Shown here one piece after another: positions 1 through 8,056 of a stretch of 43,271 nt of DNA. The position numbers were made by a program, and so were the translations under genes. The stretch comes from Betaproteobacteria bacterium. Its GTDB lineage: Bacteria; Pseudomonadota; Gammaproteobacteria; Burkholderiales; Rhodocyclaceae. Every line of letters starts with the position of its first letter. Within the stretch, counting starts at the first letter, position 1. Below the pieces are notes generated by a model. It made no database searches, had not been told where the DNA came from, and was given only the letters and a program-made list of their open reading frames with translations. Where the stretch lies: the NCBI GenBank assembly GCA_016208415.1, contig JACQYB010000008.1, positions 1 through 43,271 on the forward strand, given 5' to 3'.

Positions 1-77
1 CTCGGGCGCGTTCAACTGAGGAATCAAGGATGAACCGCGCACCCGCCCGCGACTTTCAAGGATGCCGCAAGCCATGA
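1..77 (+). other. possible 3' end of an upstream gene
   Basis: One frame is open from the window edge (position 3) to a TGA at 75-77, which would overlap the ATG at 74 of the next gene as ATGA, a common arrangement in translationally coupled genes. Two other frames stop at 19 and 33. With about 25 codons visible there is no recognisable family, so this is only a hint that the cyclase gene is the second gene of an operon. Confidence 0.2.
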
Positions 78-1603
78 CAATCAATCCCATCACCCGCATC
101 TCCCTGGGCCTGATCTCCATGGTGGTCGGCCTACTGATGATGGCCGACCTGGCGTTCAACGTGCTGCGCGACGACCTGGAGAGCGTGCGCCAGGTGCGCG
201 AGCGTCTCAGCCAGAGCATCGCCGTGCAGATCACCTCCATGGTGCAGCGCGGCGACCGCGATGGCCTCGGCGAGACGCTGCGGGAACTGGTGCGCCGCTC
301 ACAAGACATCCGCTCGCTGGCGGTGCGCCGCGCCGACGGGCAGGTGCTGGCCATGGCCGGCAACCACGCGGCGGAATGGACGCTGGCCGCCGGGGCGCAT
401 TCCACGCTGAGCAACATCGCGGTGCCGATGCTGGCCAACGGCGAGCGCTGGGGCGATGTGGAGCTGGGCTTCGCATCGCCCGTGCCGATGACCGTGATGG
501 GCTGGCTGTCGCGGCCCAAGGTGCTGGCCCTGGTCCTGCTCGTCGTCGTGGGCGGGGTGGGCTTCCATCTCTACCTGCGGCGCGTGCTGCAGCAACTGGA
601 CCCGTCGTCGGCCATCCCGGAGCGGGTGCGCACGGCCTTCGACGTGCTCACGGAGGGCGTGCTCATCGTCGATCGCGGCGGGCGCATCATGCTCGCCAAC
701 GCCGCCTTCCGCGGCCTGCATCGCGATGCCGAAGGCAAGCTCAATGGGCGGCGCATCACGGAGTTGCAGTGGCTCATGGCGGGGCTCGGCGACGACGCGG
801 CCAGCCATCCGTGGGAGCGCAGCATGCGCGAGAAGGAGCCGGTACGCGCCGAGACGATGGAACTTCCCCAGCCGTCCGGACGCCCCCGCAGGGCCATGGC
901 CAACTGCGCGCCGGTGATGGACGCCGCCGGCGAGGTGCGCGGCTGCATGATCACCATCGACGATGTCACCGACCTGGAACGCACCAACGAACACCTGCTG
1001 GAGGCCCTGCGCGCACTGGATGAGTCGCGCCAGCAGATCCGCGCCCAGAACGAGGAGCTGCGCCGGCTGGCCACCCGCGACCCGCTCACCGGCTGCCTCA
1101 ACCGGCGCTCCTTCTTCGAGTCGGCCAAGGGCATCTTCGAGCGCCACATGAAGAGCAGCGAGGAAATCGCCTGCATCATGGGCGACATCGACCACTTCAA
1201 GGGCGTCAACGACACCTACGGCCACGCCGTGGGCGACTATGTCATCCGCGCGGTGGCCCAGATCATGGGCGATTCGCTGCGGCCCGAGGATCTGCTGTGC
1301 CGCTACGGCGGCGAGGAATTCTGCGTCCTGCTGCCGCGCACCACCGAGGAGCAGGCGCTGAAGGTGGCGGAGCGCATCCGCACCCGCATCCAGGACGAGT
1401 GCGGCACGCTCATTGCCACGGTGCCGGGCATGAAGGTGACCAACAGCCTGGGCGTGTCGTGGATCGGCTTCGGCGCGGAGAAGGTCGAGGAGATGCTCGA
1501 CCAGGCCGACCAGGCGCTCTACCGCTCCAAGAAGGGCGGGCGCAACCGCGTCACCAGCTTCGGCGTCATTGCCGGCGAGAAGGGGCGGGCGCAGGCGGCG
1601 TGA
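74..1603 (+). CDS. membrane-bound PAS-GGDEF diguanylate cyclase
   Basis: Probable diguanylate cyclase making the second messenger c-di-GMP from two GTP at the inner membrane. The 509-residue protein has a first membrane helix near residues 5-27, a periplasmic sensor loop, a second helix near 148-168, a PAS domain (about 183-300), a short coiled coil and a C-terminal GGDEF domain. The active-site loop reads GGEEF (near residue 412) and an RPED sequence lies exactly five residues before it, which matches the RxxD inhibitory c-di-GMP site. The enzyme is therefore predicted to be active and product-inhibited. ATG 74 is preferred over ATG 62 because the AAGGA at 58-62 is 11 bases from 74 but overlaps 62. 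No EAL or HD-GYP domain is present. The stimulus sensed by the loop or PAS domain is unknown. Confidence 0.9.
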   Translation: MTINPITRISLGLISMVVGLLMMADLAFNVLRDDLESVRQVRERLSQSIAVQITSMVQRGDRDGLGETLRELVRRSQDIRSLAVRRADGQVLAMAGNHAAEWTLAAGAHSTLSNIAVPMLANGERWGDVELGFASPVPMTVMGWLSRPKVLALVLLVVVGGVGFHLYLRRVLQQLDPSSAIPERVRTAFDVLTEGVLIVDRGGRIMLANAAFRGLHRDAEGKLNGRRITELQWLMAGLGDDAASHPWERSMREKEPVRAETMELPQPSGRPRRAMANCAPVMDAAGEVRGCMITIDDVTDLERTNEHLLEALRALDESRQQIRAQNEELRRLATRDPLTGCLNRRSFFESAKGIFERHMKSSEEIACIMGDIDHFKGVNDTYGHAVGDYVIRAVAQIMGDSLRPEDLLCRYGGEEFCVLLPRTTEEQALKVAERIRTRIQDECGTLIATVPGMKVTNSLGVSWIGFGAEKVEEMLDQADQALYRSKKGGRNRVTSFGVIAGEKGRAQAA

Positions 1604-1654
1604 GGGCGGGTCATCACGGACGCAGCGCTGATCCCGGAAACCTCGGTTGAGCGT

Positions 1655-1788
1655 CTTTCAACGCAGAGAACGCAGTGAGGCAGAGGCCGCGGAGCAAGCA
1701 TCGGCATTCACCGGCCGGGTGCATGCGCGTGGCTCTGTGTTCTCGATGTTTCTCTCCGCGTGCTCTGCGTCAAATGAGGTTTTCAGCT
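1655..1788. repeat. long imperfect hairpin repeat, copy A
   Basis: An intergenic element begins CTTTCAACGCAGAGAACGCA and ends TGCTCTGCGTCAAATGAGG, so its two ends are imperfect inverted repeats of roughly 45 bases. A second copy lies at 15101-15244. In both places the element ends at the stop codon of a minus-strand gene (here the ABC transporter), so it may serve as a terminator or mRNA 3' end. Its minus-strand translation gives a KTSFDAE-type peptide that is not a real protein. Confidence 0.8.
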
Positions 1789-3948
1789 TCATTCCGATGC
1801 GCGGGCGGGCGCGGGGCTTGCGGCGGCCGGGCCGCGGGCGATGCGCAGGTCCTTGGCGACGCGGCCGCGGTCGAGCACGATCACCCGGTCGGCGGAGCGG
1901 ATGGTCTCGGGGCGGTGGGCGATGATGATGCGCGTCATGCTGGTGGCGCGGATGGCGTTGTTCACCGCCTTCTCCAGCCCCACGTCCAGGTGGCTGGTGG
2001 CCTCGTCCAGCAGCAGGATGCGCGGCCGGCGGTAGAGCGCGCGGGCGATCAGCACCCGCTGCTTCTGCCCGCCGGACAGTGCGGCGCCCATGTCGCCGAT
2101 GAGCGTCTGGTAGCCCATGGGCATCGCCTCGATGTCGTCGTGCACCGCCGCCATGCGGGCGCAGCGCTCGATGCGGGCGGGGTCGGGGGTGGCGGCGAAG
2201 AAGCTGATGTTGTCGGCCAGGGAACCGGCGAACAACTGGTCGTCCTGCATCACCACGCCGATCATGGCGCGATAGCGCTCGTTGCCGATGCGCGCCAGGG
2301 GCTGCCCGCCCACCAGGATCTCGCCCGCGTCCGGGGTGAGCAGGCCGGACAGCAGCTTGAGCAGCGTGGTCTTGCCGCAGCCCGAGGCGCCGGCGATGGC
2401 CACGGATTCCCCGGCCTCGATGCGCAGGCTGACGCCGTCGAGCACCCAGGGTTCGTGTTCGCCGTAGCGGAAACGCAGCTCGCGCGCTTCCACCACCGGC
2501 CGCAGCGGGGCCGCGTGGGCGCCGGCGGGCCGCGTGTCGCGCTCCGGGGCGGTGAGGGCGATGTCGGCGAGGCGTTCGGCGTGCAGGCGCAGCACGCGCA
2601 GGTCCACGGCCTTGTCGATGAGCGCGGCGACACGCTGGATGAACTGGTCCTTGTAGGCGATGAACGCCAGCAGTATGCCCACTGAGAACACGTTGTCCAG
2701 CACCCGCTGCGCGCCCAGCCACACCACCAGGATGGCCAGGGCGCCGGTGAGCAGCGCATTGGCAGTGCGAAACAGCAGCCGCAGGCGCGAGGCGGCCAGG
2801 TCGTGGTTGACCGTCTCCACCAGCAGGTTGAGCCAGTGGGCGCGCCGTTCGCCCTGGCCGCCCAGCAGCTTGATGGTGCGGATGCCGCGCAGCGTCTCCA
2901 GGAAGTGGCTGTCGCGGCGTGCCGCCCAGACGATGGTCTCCATGGAGGCCTGGCGCAGCGGCGCGTAGGTGGCCCAGCGCAGCATGCCGTAGAGCAGCGC
3001 CGCGGTCACGACGATGCCGGCCAGGACCGCGCTGAACACGAACATGATGACCAGCGTGATGGCCGCCATGAGCCCGTCCAGCACCGCCTCCACGGCATCG
3101 GTGGTGAGCGCCTGCTGGATGGTCTCCAGCGAGCCGAAGCGCGACATGATGTCGCCCAGGTGGCGCGTCTCGAAGAACACCGCCGGCAGGCGCACCAGGT
3201 GGGTGAACAGGTTGGCCCGGCCCTGCACCCGCAGCGAGGCCGACAGGGCCATGAGCATCCAGCCGCGCATGGCGGCGACCGTCACCCGCATCAGCAGCAG
3301 CAGCGAAAAGCCGATCACCAGGGTGAGCAGCAGGTCGCGGTCGGCGGTGACCAGGGCGTGATCCACCACCCATTGCAGGAAGAACGGGCTGATGACGGCG
3401 AACACCTCGATGGCCAGGGCCAGCGCCAGCACCTGGGCCAGCGCCCGGCGCAGCCCCACGATGTGGCCCAGGATCTTCACCAGGCCGATGGGCGGGGGCG
3501 CCCTGCGCGGCTCGAAATCGGCGGTGGGGGTGAGCTCCAGCGCCACGCCGGTGAGGTGGGGCGAGGCCTCCTTGAGCGACAGGCGCCGCCGCCCCGCGGC
3601 GGGGTCGTGGATCACCAGGTCGTTGCCCGTGGCGCGCACCAGCACGACGAAGTGGTTCATGTCCCAGTGCAGGATGCAGGGCGTGCGCAGCAGGCGCAGT
3701 TCGTCCGGCTCCAGGCGCACGGCGCGCGGCGCCAGGCCCAACGGGTTGGCGATGGCCACCAGTTGCGACAGGCGCGCGCCCTTGAGCGACACGCCGAAGC
3801 GCCGGCGCAGGTCCGCCAGGTCCTCGTGGCGGCCGAGCCCGGCGCTGACCATGGCGAGGCAGGCCAGCCCGCATTCCGCCGCCTCGCTCTGCATGACGAT
3901 GGGCACGCGCCGGCTCCAGCCCAGGTCGATGCGGTGGCGCAGGTCCAT
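1789..3948 (-). CDS. C39-peptidase-containing ABC transporter (bacteriocin-type exporter)
   Basis: An inner-membrane exporter that cleaves double-glycine leaders and drives secretion by ATP hydrolysis (PCAT/CvaB class). All three modules are intact in 719 residues. The N-terminal C39 cysteine peptidase has Gln20, catalytic Cys26 (EAAECGLAC), His99 (MNHFVVL) and Asp115 (IHDP). A membrane domain spans about 165-440. The ATPase has Walker A GASGCGKTT (about 517), signature LSGGQKQR (about 623) and Walker B followed by DEATSHLD (about 644). The HlyD-type adaptor gene lies just upstream with a 3-base gap, so the two form an operon. The obvious substrate is the double-glycine peptide encoded at 6644-6847 on the same strand. 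An outer-membrane TolC partner is not encoded beside it. Confidence 0.95.
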   Translation of the reverse strand: MDLRHRIDLGWSRRVPIVMQSEAAECGLACLAMVSAGLGRHEDLADLRRRFGVSLKGARLSQLVAIANPLGLAPRAVRLEPDELRLLRTPCILHWDMNHFVVLVRATGNDLVIHDPAAGRRRLSLKEASPHLTGVALELTPTADFEPRRAPPPIGLVKILGHIVGLRRALAQVLALALAIEVFAVISPFFLQWVVDHALVTADRDLLLTLVIGFSLLLLMRVTVAAMRGWMLMALSASLRVQGRANLFTHLVRLPAVFFETRHLGDIMSRFGSLETIQQALTTDAVEAVLDGLMAAITLVIMFVFSAVLAGIVVTAALLYGMLRWATYAPLRQASMETIVWAARRDSHFLETLRGIRTIKLLGGQGERRAHWLNLLVETVNHDLAASRLRLLFRTANALLTGALAILVVWLGAQRVLDNVFSVGILLAFIAYKDQFIQRVAALIDKAVDLRVLRLHAERLADIALTAPERDTRPAGAHAAPLRPVVEARELRFRYGEHEPWVLDGVSLRIEAGESVAIAGASGCGKTTLLKLLSGLLTPDAGEILVGGQPLARIGNERYRAMIGVVMQDDQLFAGSLADNISFFAATPDPARIERCARMAAVHDDIEAMPMGYQTLIGDMGAALSGGQKQRVLIARALYRRPRILLLDEATSHLDVGLEKAVNNAIRATSMTRIIIAHRPETIRSADRVIVLDRGRVAKDLRIARGPAAASPAPARASE

Positions 3949-3951
3949 GGC

Positions 3952-5226
3952 TCAGATTTTTCCGGTGAGGCTGAAGAGGGGCTCGAACATCCACTCGATG
4001 AGGCGGCGCCGGTCCAGCAGCACGTCGGCCTCCAGTTGCATGCCCGCCGCCAGCGGCTCGGGCCTGCCGTAGGCGGTGACGTGCTGGCGCTCCAGTCGCA
4101 CGCTGATGCGATACACCGGCTCGCCGCTGCCGTAGAGGCTCTGCATGCCGGCCAGGTGCGGCGGCAGTTCCGCCGGGCTGACCGCCGAGCGCGACACGGC
4201 GCCCACCGTGCCCTGCTGGTGGCCGAATTTCTGGTAGGGGTAGGCGTGCAGGCGCAGCAGCACCGGCTGCCCGGGGCGCACGAAACCGATGGCGCGGCTG
4301 GTGCCGAACAGGTGCGCTTCGAGCTGGGCGTTGGCCGGCACGATGCTCAGCAGCGGCGTGGTGGTGCCGACGCTGCTCCCCGCCTCCGCCTGGATGGCCG
4401 TGACCACGCCGTCCTGGGGCGCGGGCAGGACGATGCGGCGCAGGGCCTCGGACTGCACCCGTTCCTGGTCGAGTTCGTCGATGCTGCGGGTGATTTCCGC
4501 CAGCCGCGCCTGCGCCTTGAGGGGCAGGTCGTCCAGTTCCGCCTGGAGGGTGACCAGATCCCGCCGGGTGGTCATGAGGGCGCGCTGCAGGGTGCCCAGG
4601 CGCGAGCGCTGGTCCAGCAGTTCGGCCTCCTTCTCCTGGCGCTGCTGCGGGGAGATGAAGCCGCGGGACTGCAACAGGCCGTGACGCGCGGCGGCCTCCT
4701 CGGCCAGGCGCACCCGGGCGCGCTGCAGTTCGATCTCGCGGCCGATCTGGCCGTCTTCGGCGCGCAGGGCCTCGACGCGCCGGGCGAGGGCCTCGCGCTG
4801 CTGCGCCAGCAGTTGCTCCTGCTGGCCGCGTTCCTCCGCCAGGCTGCCCTGTCGGGCTTCCAGCAGGCGCGTGATCTGCGCCTGGGTGGCGCCCATGGCG
4901 GCACTCTGGCGCTCCGCCGACAGCACCATCAGCGGCTGGCCGGCGCGCACCGCCGTGCCTTCGCGCACCCGCACCTCGACCACCACGCCGGCCTGGGGCG
5001 CCAGCACCTTCACCAACCCCTGCTGCGGCACCAGCCAGCCCGCGACCCGCGCCTTGCGGGTGTATTCACCGAACACCAGGAAGGCCAGCAGGGCCGCCAC
5101 GGCCACCAGCACGAACACGACGAACACGCGCTGGGACAGCGGCGAGGCGAGCAGCACCTTGCCCAGCCACTGGTTCTGGCTGTGGGCGAGGGCTTCGCTG
5201 CGGAACAGGGGCTGGCCCTTGGGCAT
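3952..5226 (-). CDS. HlyD-family periplasmic adaptor of the peptide exporter
   Basis: Membrane-fusion protein that would link the C39 ABC transporter to an outer-membrane channel. It is 424 residues from ATG 5226: a short cytoplasmic tail, one membrane helix near residues 30-50, a lipoyl half-motif (VKVLAPQAGVVVEVRVREG), a long alpha-helical hairpin rich in Arg, Glu, Gln and Leu (about 100-270), the second lipoyl half (VLPAPQDGVVTAIQAEAGS) and a beta-barrel C-terminus. The opening LFRSEALAHSQ resembles CvaA-type adaptors. A GTG at 5244 would add six residues; neither start has a clear ribosome-binding site. The stop is 3 bases before the transporter start, so the two are co-expressed. Confidence 0.92.
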   Translation of the reverse strand: MPKGQPLFRSEALAHSQNQWLGKVLLASPLSQRVFVVFVLVAVAALLAFLVFGEYTRKARVAGWLVPQQGLVKVLAPQAGVVVEVRVREGTAVRAGQPLMVLSAERQSAAMGATQAQITRLLEARQGSLAEERGQQEQLLAQQREALARRVEALRAEDGQIGREIELQRARVRLAEEAAARHGLLQSRGFISPQQRQEKEAELLDQRSRLGTLQRALMTTRRDLVTLQAELDDLPLKAQARLAEITRSIDELDQERVQSEALRRIVLPAPQDGVVTAIQAEAGSSVGTTTPLLSIVPANAQLEAHLFGTSRAIGFVRPGQPVLLRLHAYPYQKFGHQQGTVGAVSRSAVSPAELPPHLAGMQSLYGSGEPVYRISVRLERQHVTAYGRPEPLAAGMQLEADVLLDRRRLIEWMFEPLFSLTGKI

Positions 5227-5372
5227 GGCCGGTGAAGGGGGCACACGTACGATGATGCGAGTCTAGGGTGCAGTGCCACCGGGCCGCCGTGAAATCGCTC
5301 CAGCCCGGCCTCGGGTGCGCCCGCCGTGGCCGTGACGCAGCACACACCGGGCATGCACGGCGACGCCCGGGG

Positions 5373-5392
5373 CGGGAATTCCCGGCCATAAT
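5373..5392. promoter_or_regulatory. palindrome and -10-like box between divergent export genes
   Basis: The 12-base perfect palindrome CGGGAATTCCCG (5373-5384) is followed at once by CATAAT (5387-5392), a plausible -10 element for the plus-strand gene starting at 5455. A repressor bound here could control both directions. A -35 box is not clear, and a GC-rich palindrome of this size can arise by chance. Confidence 0.3.
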
Positions 5393-5454
5393 CGCGCCCT
5401 GGAGGGGCGAGTCGGGGGGCGCCTCGGGCGGCCATCCGGGTGGGAGGGCAGGAC

Positions 5455-6378
5455 ATGCAGAATGACGATGTGCAGGCGTGGAACGATGAACTGTGGCTGC
5501 TGGGGGTGCCCCGGCTGGCCGACTACCTGGAGTTCGTCAAGCACCGCACCCTCGGCGGCAGGGATGCCGACGAAGGCGCGCTGGTGGACCAGTGGCGCGC
5601 CGCCAACGACCGCTATCGCCAACTGGAGCGCGACGAGGCCGGTGCCCCGGACGGCGCCGAGGCCCGGCCCTTGCCCCCGGGCATGGCGCCGCTGGTGGAG
5701 CGCCTCATGGCCGACCCCTATTTTCGCCAGGCCTACGCCCCCATTCCGGTCGCCTTCGGCATGGTCGAACTGGACCGGCTGGCGGTCTATCAGCACCACG
5801 TCACCGTCGATCACGTGGAGCAACTGCGCCTGCGCCTGGGGGAGCAGCCCGACGACGAAACGCTGTTCCGCCTGTGTCTTCCCTTCGACCACCCCATGCC
5901 GCCGGTGAGGGTGGGCCGTGCGGGATCCCGCCGCTACGTGTTTCACTCCCCGTCCATCGATCTGCGCTACCTCGGTTCGGTGCTGCTGGACGCCGACCAG
6001 GTGGTGCGCTACACGCCCGAGGGCCCGGCGGCGGGCATCGTCGGGCTGGTGGTGGGCTTCGGCTCCAACTTTCTCAACGTCGTGCGCCACGGCACGCGCA
6101 TGGTGCTCAACAACGGCTATCACCGCGCCTACGCCCTGCGGGCGATCGGCGTGACGCATGTGCCCTGCATCATCCAGGTGGCCTCCCGCTTCGACGAACT
6201 CGAACTGGCCGGCGGCTCGGAGATTGCCGAGGACCCGCGCTTCTACTACGAAGCGCCCCGTCCGCCCATGTTCCGGGACTTCTTCGATCCCCTGCTCACC
6301 CGCGTGTTTCGCACACCGCGGGTGCGCAAGCAGATCCAGGTGAGCTTCGACATCCAGACCGTGACGGTGCCCGACTGA
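5455..6378 (+). CDS. ParB/sulfiredoxin-like protein of unknown function
   Basis: A 307-residue soluble protein without signal peptide or membrane segment. The only recognisable element is LNNGYHRAYALRAIGVTHVPCIIQ-like sequence (about residues 219-242), which fits the GxHRxxAL...G...hP pattern of the ParB/sulfiredoxin nucleotide-binding fold; some members of that superfamily are ADP/ATP-dependent serine kinases or nucleases. The rest, including a conserved-looking N-terminus (NDELWLLGVPRLADYLEFV), is unfamiliar. ATG 5455 has GGAGG at 5443-5447. The gene sits between the exporter genes and the double-glycine peptide gene, in opposite orientation to both, so a role in peptide maturation, immunity or regulation is possible but unproven. 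Confidence 0.75.
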   Translation: MQNDDVQAWNDELWLLGVPRLADYLEFVKHRTLGGRDADEGALVDQWRAANDRYRQLERDEAGAPDGAEARPLPPGMAPLVERLMADPYFRQAYAPIPVAFGMVELDRLAVYQHHVTVDHVEQLRLRLGEQPDDETLFRLCLPFDHPMPPVRVGRAGSRRYVFHSPSIDLRYLGSVLLDADQVVRYTPEGPAAGIVGLVVGFGSNFLNVVRHGTRMVLNNGYHRAYALRAIGVTHVPCIIQVASRFDELELAGGSEIAEDPRFYYEAPRPPMFRDFFDPLLTRVFRTPRVRKQIQVSFDIQTVTVPD

Positions 6379-6473
6379 GCGCCCGTGAAGGGTGCGTTAC
6401 GACTGAGCGCCCGTGAAGGGTGCGCTACGACCAGCGCCCGTGAAGGGTGCGCTACGACCGGGCGGCCGTGAAG
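6372..6473 (+). repeat. 28-bp tandem repeat, about 3.7 units
   Basis: Units of 28, 28 and 27 bases (6372-6399, 6400-6427, 6428-6454) plus a partial fourth share the core GCGCCCGTGAAGGGTGCG. The first unit contains the stop codon (6376-6378) of the ParB-like gene, so the array starts inside that gene's end. It has no obvious coding role. Confidence 0.85.
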
Positions 6474-6518
6474 CAGCGCGTCCTGGCCGGGACGCAGGGC
6501 GCGCGCCGCAATGCAAAT

Positions 6519-6546
6519 ACCACCGGCCGGGCGTCCGGCCGGTGGT
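6519..6546 (-). terminator. perfect 12-bp hairpin downstream of the peptide gene
   Basis: ACCACCGGCCGG and CCGGCCGGTGGT flank a GCGT loop. Read on the minus strand the hairpin is followed by ATTTGCATT, only weakly T-rich. It lies about 100 bases past the stop of the double-glycine peptide gene and may end its transcript; it also lies beyond the plus-strand gene ending at 6378. Confidence 0.45.
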
Positions 6547-6643
6547 GCGACAAGCTCGTTACTGCGGGGGCGATGGCGCGCCAGGCCCGATGGCGCTCAC
6601 GCGGGCTCCGCGCGCCGCCATCCCCGGGCGGCCGCGGGTGAGA

Positions 6644-6847
6644 TCAGGAGCCGCAACTCCCGCCGCTGCCCTTGCTCTTCTTGGTGCCCTTGCTCTTCTT
6701 GGTACCCTTGCTCTTGCCGGTGCCCTTGCCGCTGCCCTTGCCGCTGCCCTTGCCGCTGCCCTTGCTCCCGCCAGAGCAGCCGCAGCCGCCACGGGAACCG
6801 CCACCGCCGGACACCAGTTGCATTTCCTCGATCGTCAAGATGCGCAT
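6644..6847 (-). CDS. double-glycine leader peptide with Gly/Ser/Lys-rich core (bacteriocin/RiPP candidate)
   Basis: A 67-residue precursor. The start MRILTIEEMQLVSGG closely resembles the colicin V/microcin leader consensus (MRxLTxxEhxxVSGG), so cleavage after Gly15 by a C39 peptidase is expected; such an exporter is encoded at 1789-3948. The predicted 52-residue core has Cys22, Cys24 and Cys65, then GSGK repeats and two TKKSKG repeats. It contains 12 Lys and one Arg, no Asp or Glu and no large hydrophobic residue, giving about +13 charge, very unlike classical pore-forming bacteriocins. A strong AAGGAG lies six bases before the ATG. The core could be disulfide-bonded, Ser/Thr-modified or metal/nucleic-acid binding; none of this can be read from sequence. 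Confidence 0.85.
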   Translation of the reverse strand: MRILTIEEMQLVSGGGGSRGGCGCSGGSKGSGKGSGKGSGKGTGKSKGTKKSKGTKKSKGSGGSCGS

Positions 6848-7312
6848 TGCCTTCTCCTTCAGAGGATTGCCGAATCTGGCTCACCGCCGGGACGTGCCCG
6901 CCGGTGGCCTCATGCCGCCGCAGGGGGTGATGCATGCGTGGCCGTCGCTGCGGCGGCGCTCGCCCGCAAAAGGCACAAGACCACCCCTGGCAGGCTGACG
7001 ACCGCCACGCGAAAAGAACCGCCGATTAAGCTCTGACCTCTCGGGAGCCGGTCGGTCGCGCGGACACACCCTGGCGACGGGAGCGGACCGGCATCCGCCT
7101 TGTTTGTTGCCGCAATACTACGCAGCGCACTTGCTGGGCGTCAATGGTACGACATGCTTGGCGGATGAACCGCAAAGGACAAAGGGGTAGGCGTGGACGG
7201 CGCTGGCGGCGTTGTCCGCGCTGCCGTGTTGCGCGCCCCGGCGCCGCGCCCGACAATGACATGGCACGGCAAGGCGCCCCATCCCGGGCGCATGTCGGGC
7301 GCGGAGAGGGAC
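6848..7312. other. 465-bp intergenic region
   Basis: It separates the minus-strand peptide gene from the plus-strand phosphoesterase gene and must hold both promoters. Apart from the peptide ribosome-binding site (AAGGAG, 6854-6859) no promoter stands out; a short T-rich patch (CCTTGTTTGTTGCC, near 7098-7112) is the only AT-richer part. No convincing small gene was found on either strand. Confidence 0.5.
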
Positions 7313-8056
7313 ATGCGTCTGGCGCTGCTGGCCGACATCCACAGCAACCTGGAAGCCCTGGGGGCCTGCCTGGCCCACGCGCGCCGGCAGGGGGTGGACG
7401 GTTACGCCCTACTGGGCGACCTGCTCGGTTATAACGCCGACCCGCTGGCGTGCCTGGACATCGTTGCCGAGCTGGCCGACCACGGCGCCGTGGTGCTGGC
7501 CGGCAACCACGACGTGGCCTGCCTGGGCGGGCTGTGCGAGAACATGAGCTTTCACGCCCGCGAGGCCATCTACTGGACGCGGGCGCAACTCGGGGCGCCG
7601 CAGCGCGGCTTCCTGGCCGGCTTGCCGCTCACCGCCGCGCACGGCCTGGCCACGCTGGCCCACGCCAGCCCGGACCAGCCGGATCGCTGGCAATACATCA
7701 GCGGCGGCAGCACAGCCCGGCGCGCCTTCGACGCCTGCGCCACGCCGCTGGTTTTCGTCGGCCACGTCCATCACACCCTGCTGTATTTCACGTCCGCCAA
7801 CGGCGAACCGCGCAGTTTCCAGCCGGTGCCCGGCACGCCGGTGCCGCTGTCGGCGCTGCGCCGCTGGCTGCTGATCGTTGGCGCCGTGGGCCAGCCGCGG
7901 GATGGCCTGAGCGCGGCCTGCTATGCCATTCATGACGGCGGCGCCGGTACCCTCACCAGCTACCGCGTTCCCTACGACTGTGCCGCGGCGGCCCGCAAGG
8001 TGCGCGCCGCCGGCCTGCCGGAGCGCCTGGCGCTGCGCCTGGAGGCGGGGCGGTGA
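7313..8056 (+). CDS. calcineurin-like metallophosphoesterase
   Basis: A 247-residue cytoplasmic two-metal phosphoesterase. The family signatures appear in order: DIHSN near the N-terminus (D-x-H), GDLLGY (GDxxG), GNHD and GHVHH (GHxH), which supply the metal ligands and the catalytic His. The length fits small single-domain members such as phosphodiesterases or lambda-type protein phosphatases; substrate cannot be decided. ATG 7313 follows GGAGAGGGAC; longer in-frame starts upstream lack this. The TGA overlaps the ATG of the next gene by one base, so it is translationally coupled to a Ser/Thr kinase and may be the opposing phosphatase. Confidence 0.88.
   Translation: MRLALLADIHSNLEALGACLAHARRQGVDGYALLGDLLGYNADPLACLDIVAELADHGAVVLAGNHDVACLGGLCENMSFHAREAIYWTRAQLGAPQRGFLAGLPLTAAHGLATLAHASPDQPDRWQYISGGSTARRAFDACATPLVFVGHVHHTLLYFTSANGEPRSFQPVPGTPVPLSALRRWLLIVGAVGQPRDGLSAACYAIHDGGAGTLTSYRVPYDCAAAARKVRAAGLPERLALRLEAGR

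Noticed and set aside
1658-1790. KTSFDAE-type coding extension over the hairpin repeats (also at 15101-15244)
   Set aside because: The same peptide arises from both repeat copies in frames shifted from the real genes; it is a translation artefact of the repeat.
2803-5235. An 810-codon plus-strand frame opposite the exporter and adaptor genes
   Set aside because: It is His/Gln/Gly/Ala/Arg-rich low-complexity sequence antisense to two clearly coding genes, a usual artefact of high G+C codon usage.
6597-6935. A Gln/Arg-rich frame overlapping the double-glycine peptide gene
   Set aside because: It is the shifted reading of the same codon repeats, with no ribosome-binding site; the leader motif and strong ribosome-binding site support only 6644-6847.
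7240-7275. TGGCAC-N5 sequence resembling a sigma-54 promoter before the phosphoesterase gene
   Set aside because: The -12 half reads GGCG and lacks TTGC, so it does not fit the consensus.
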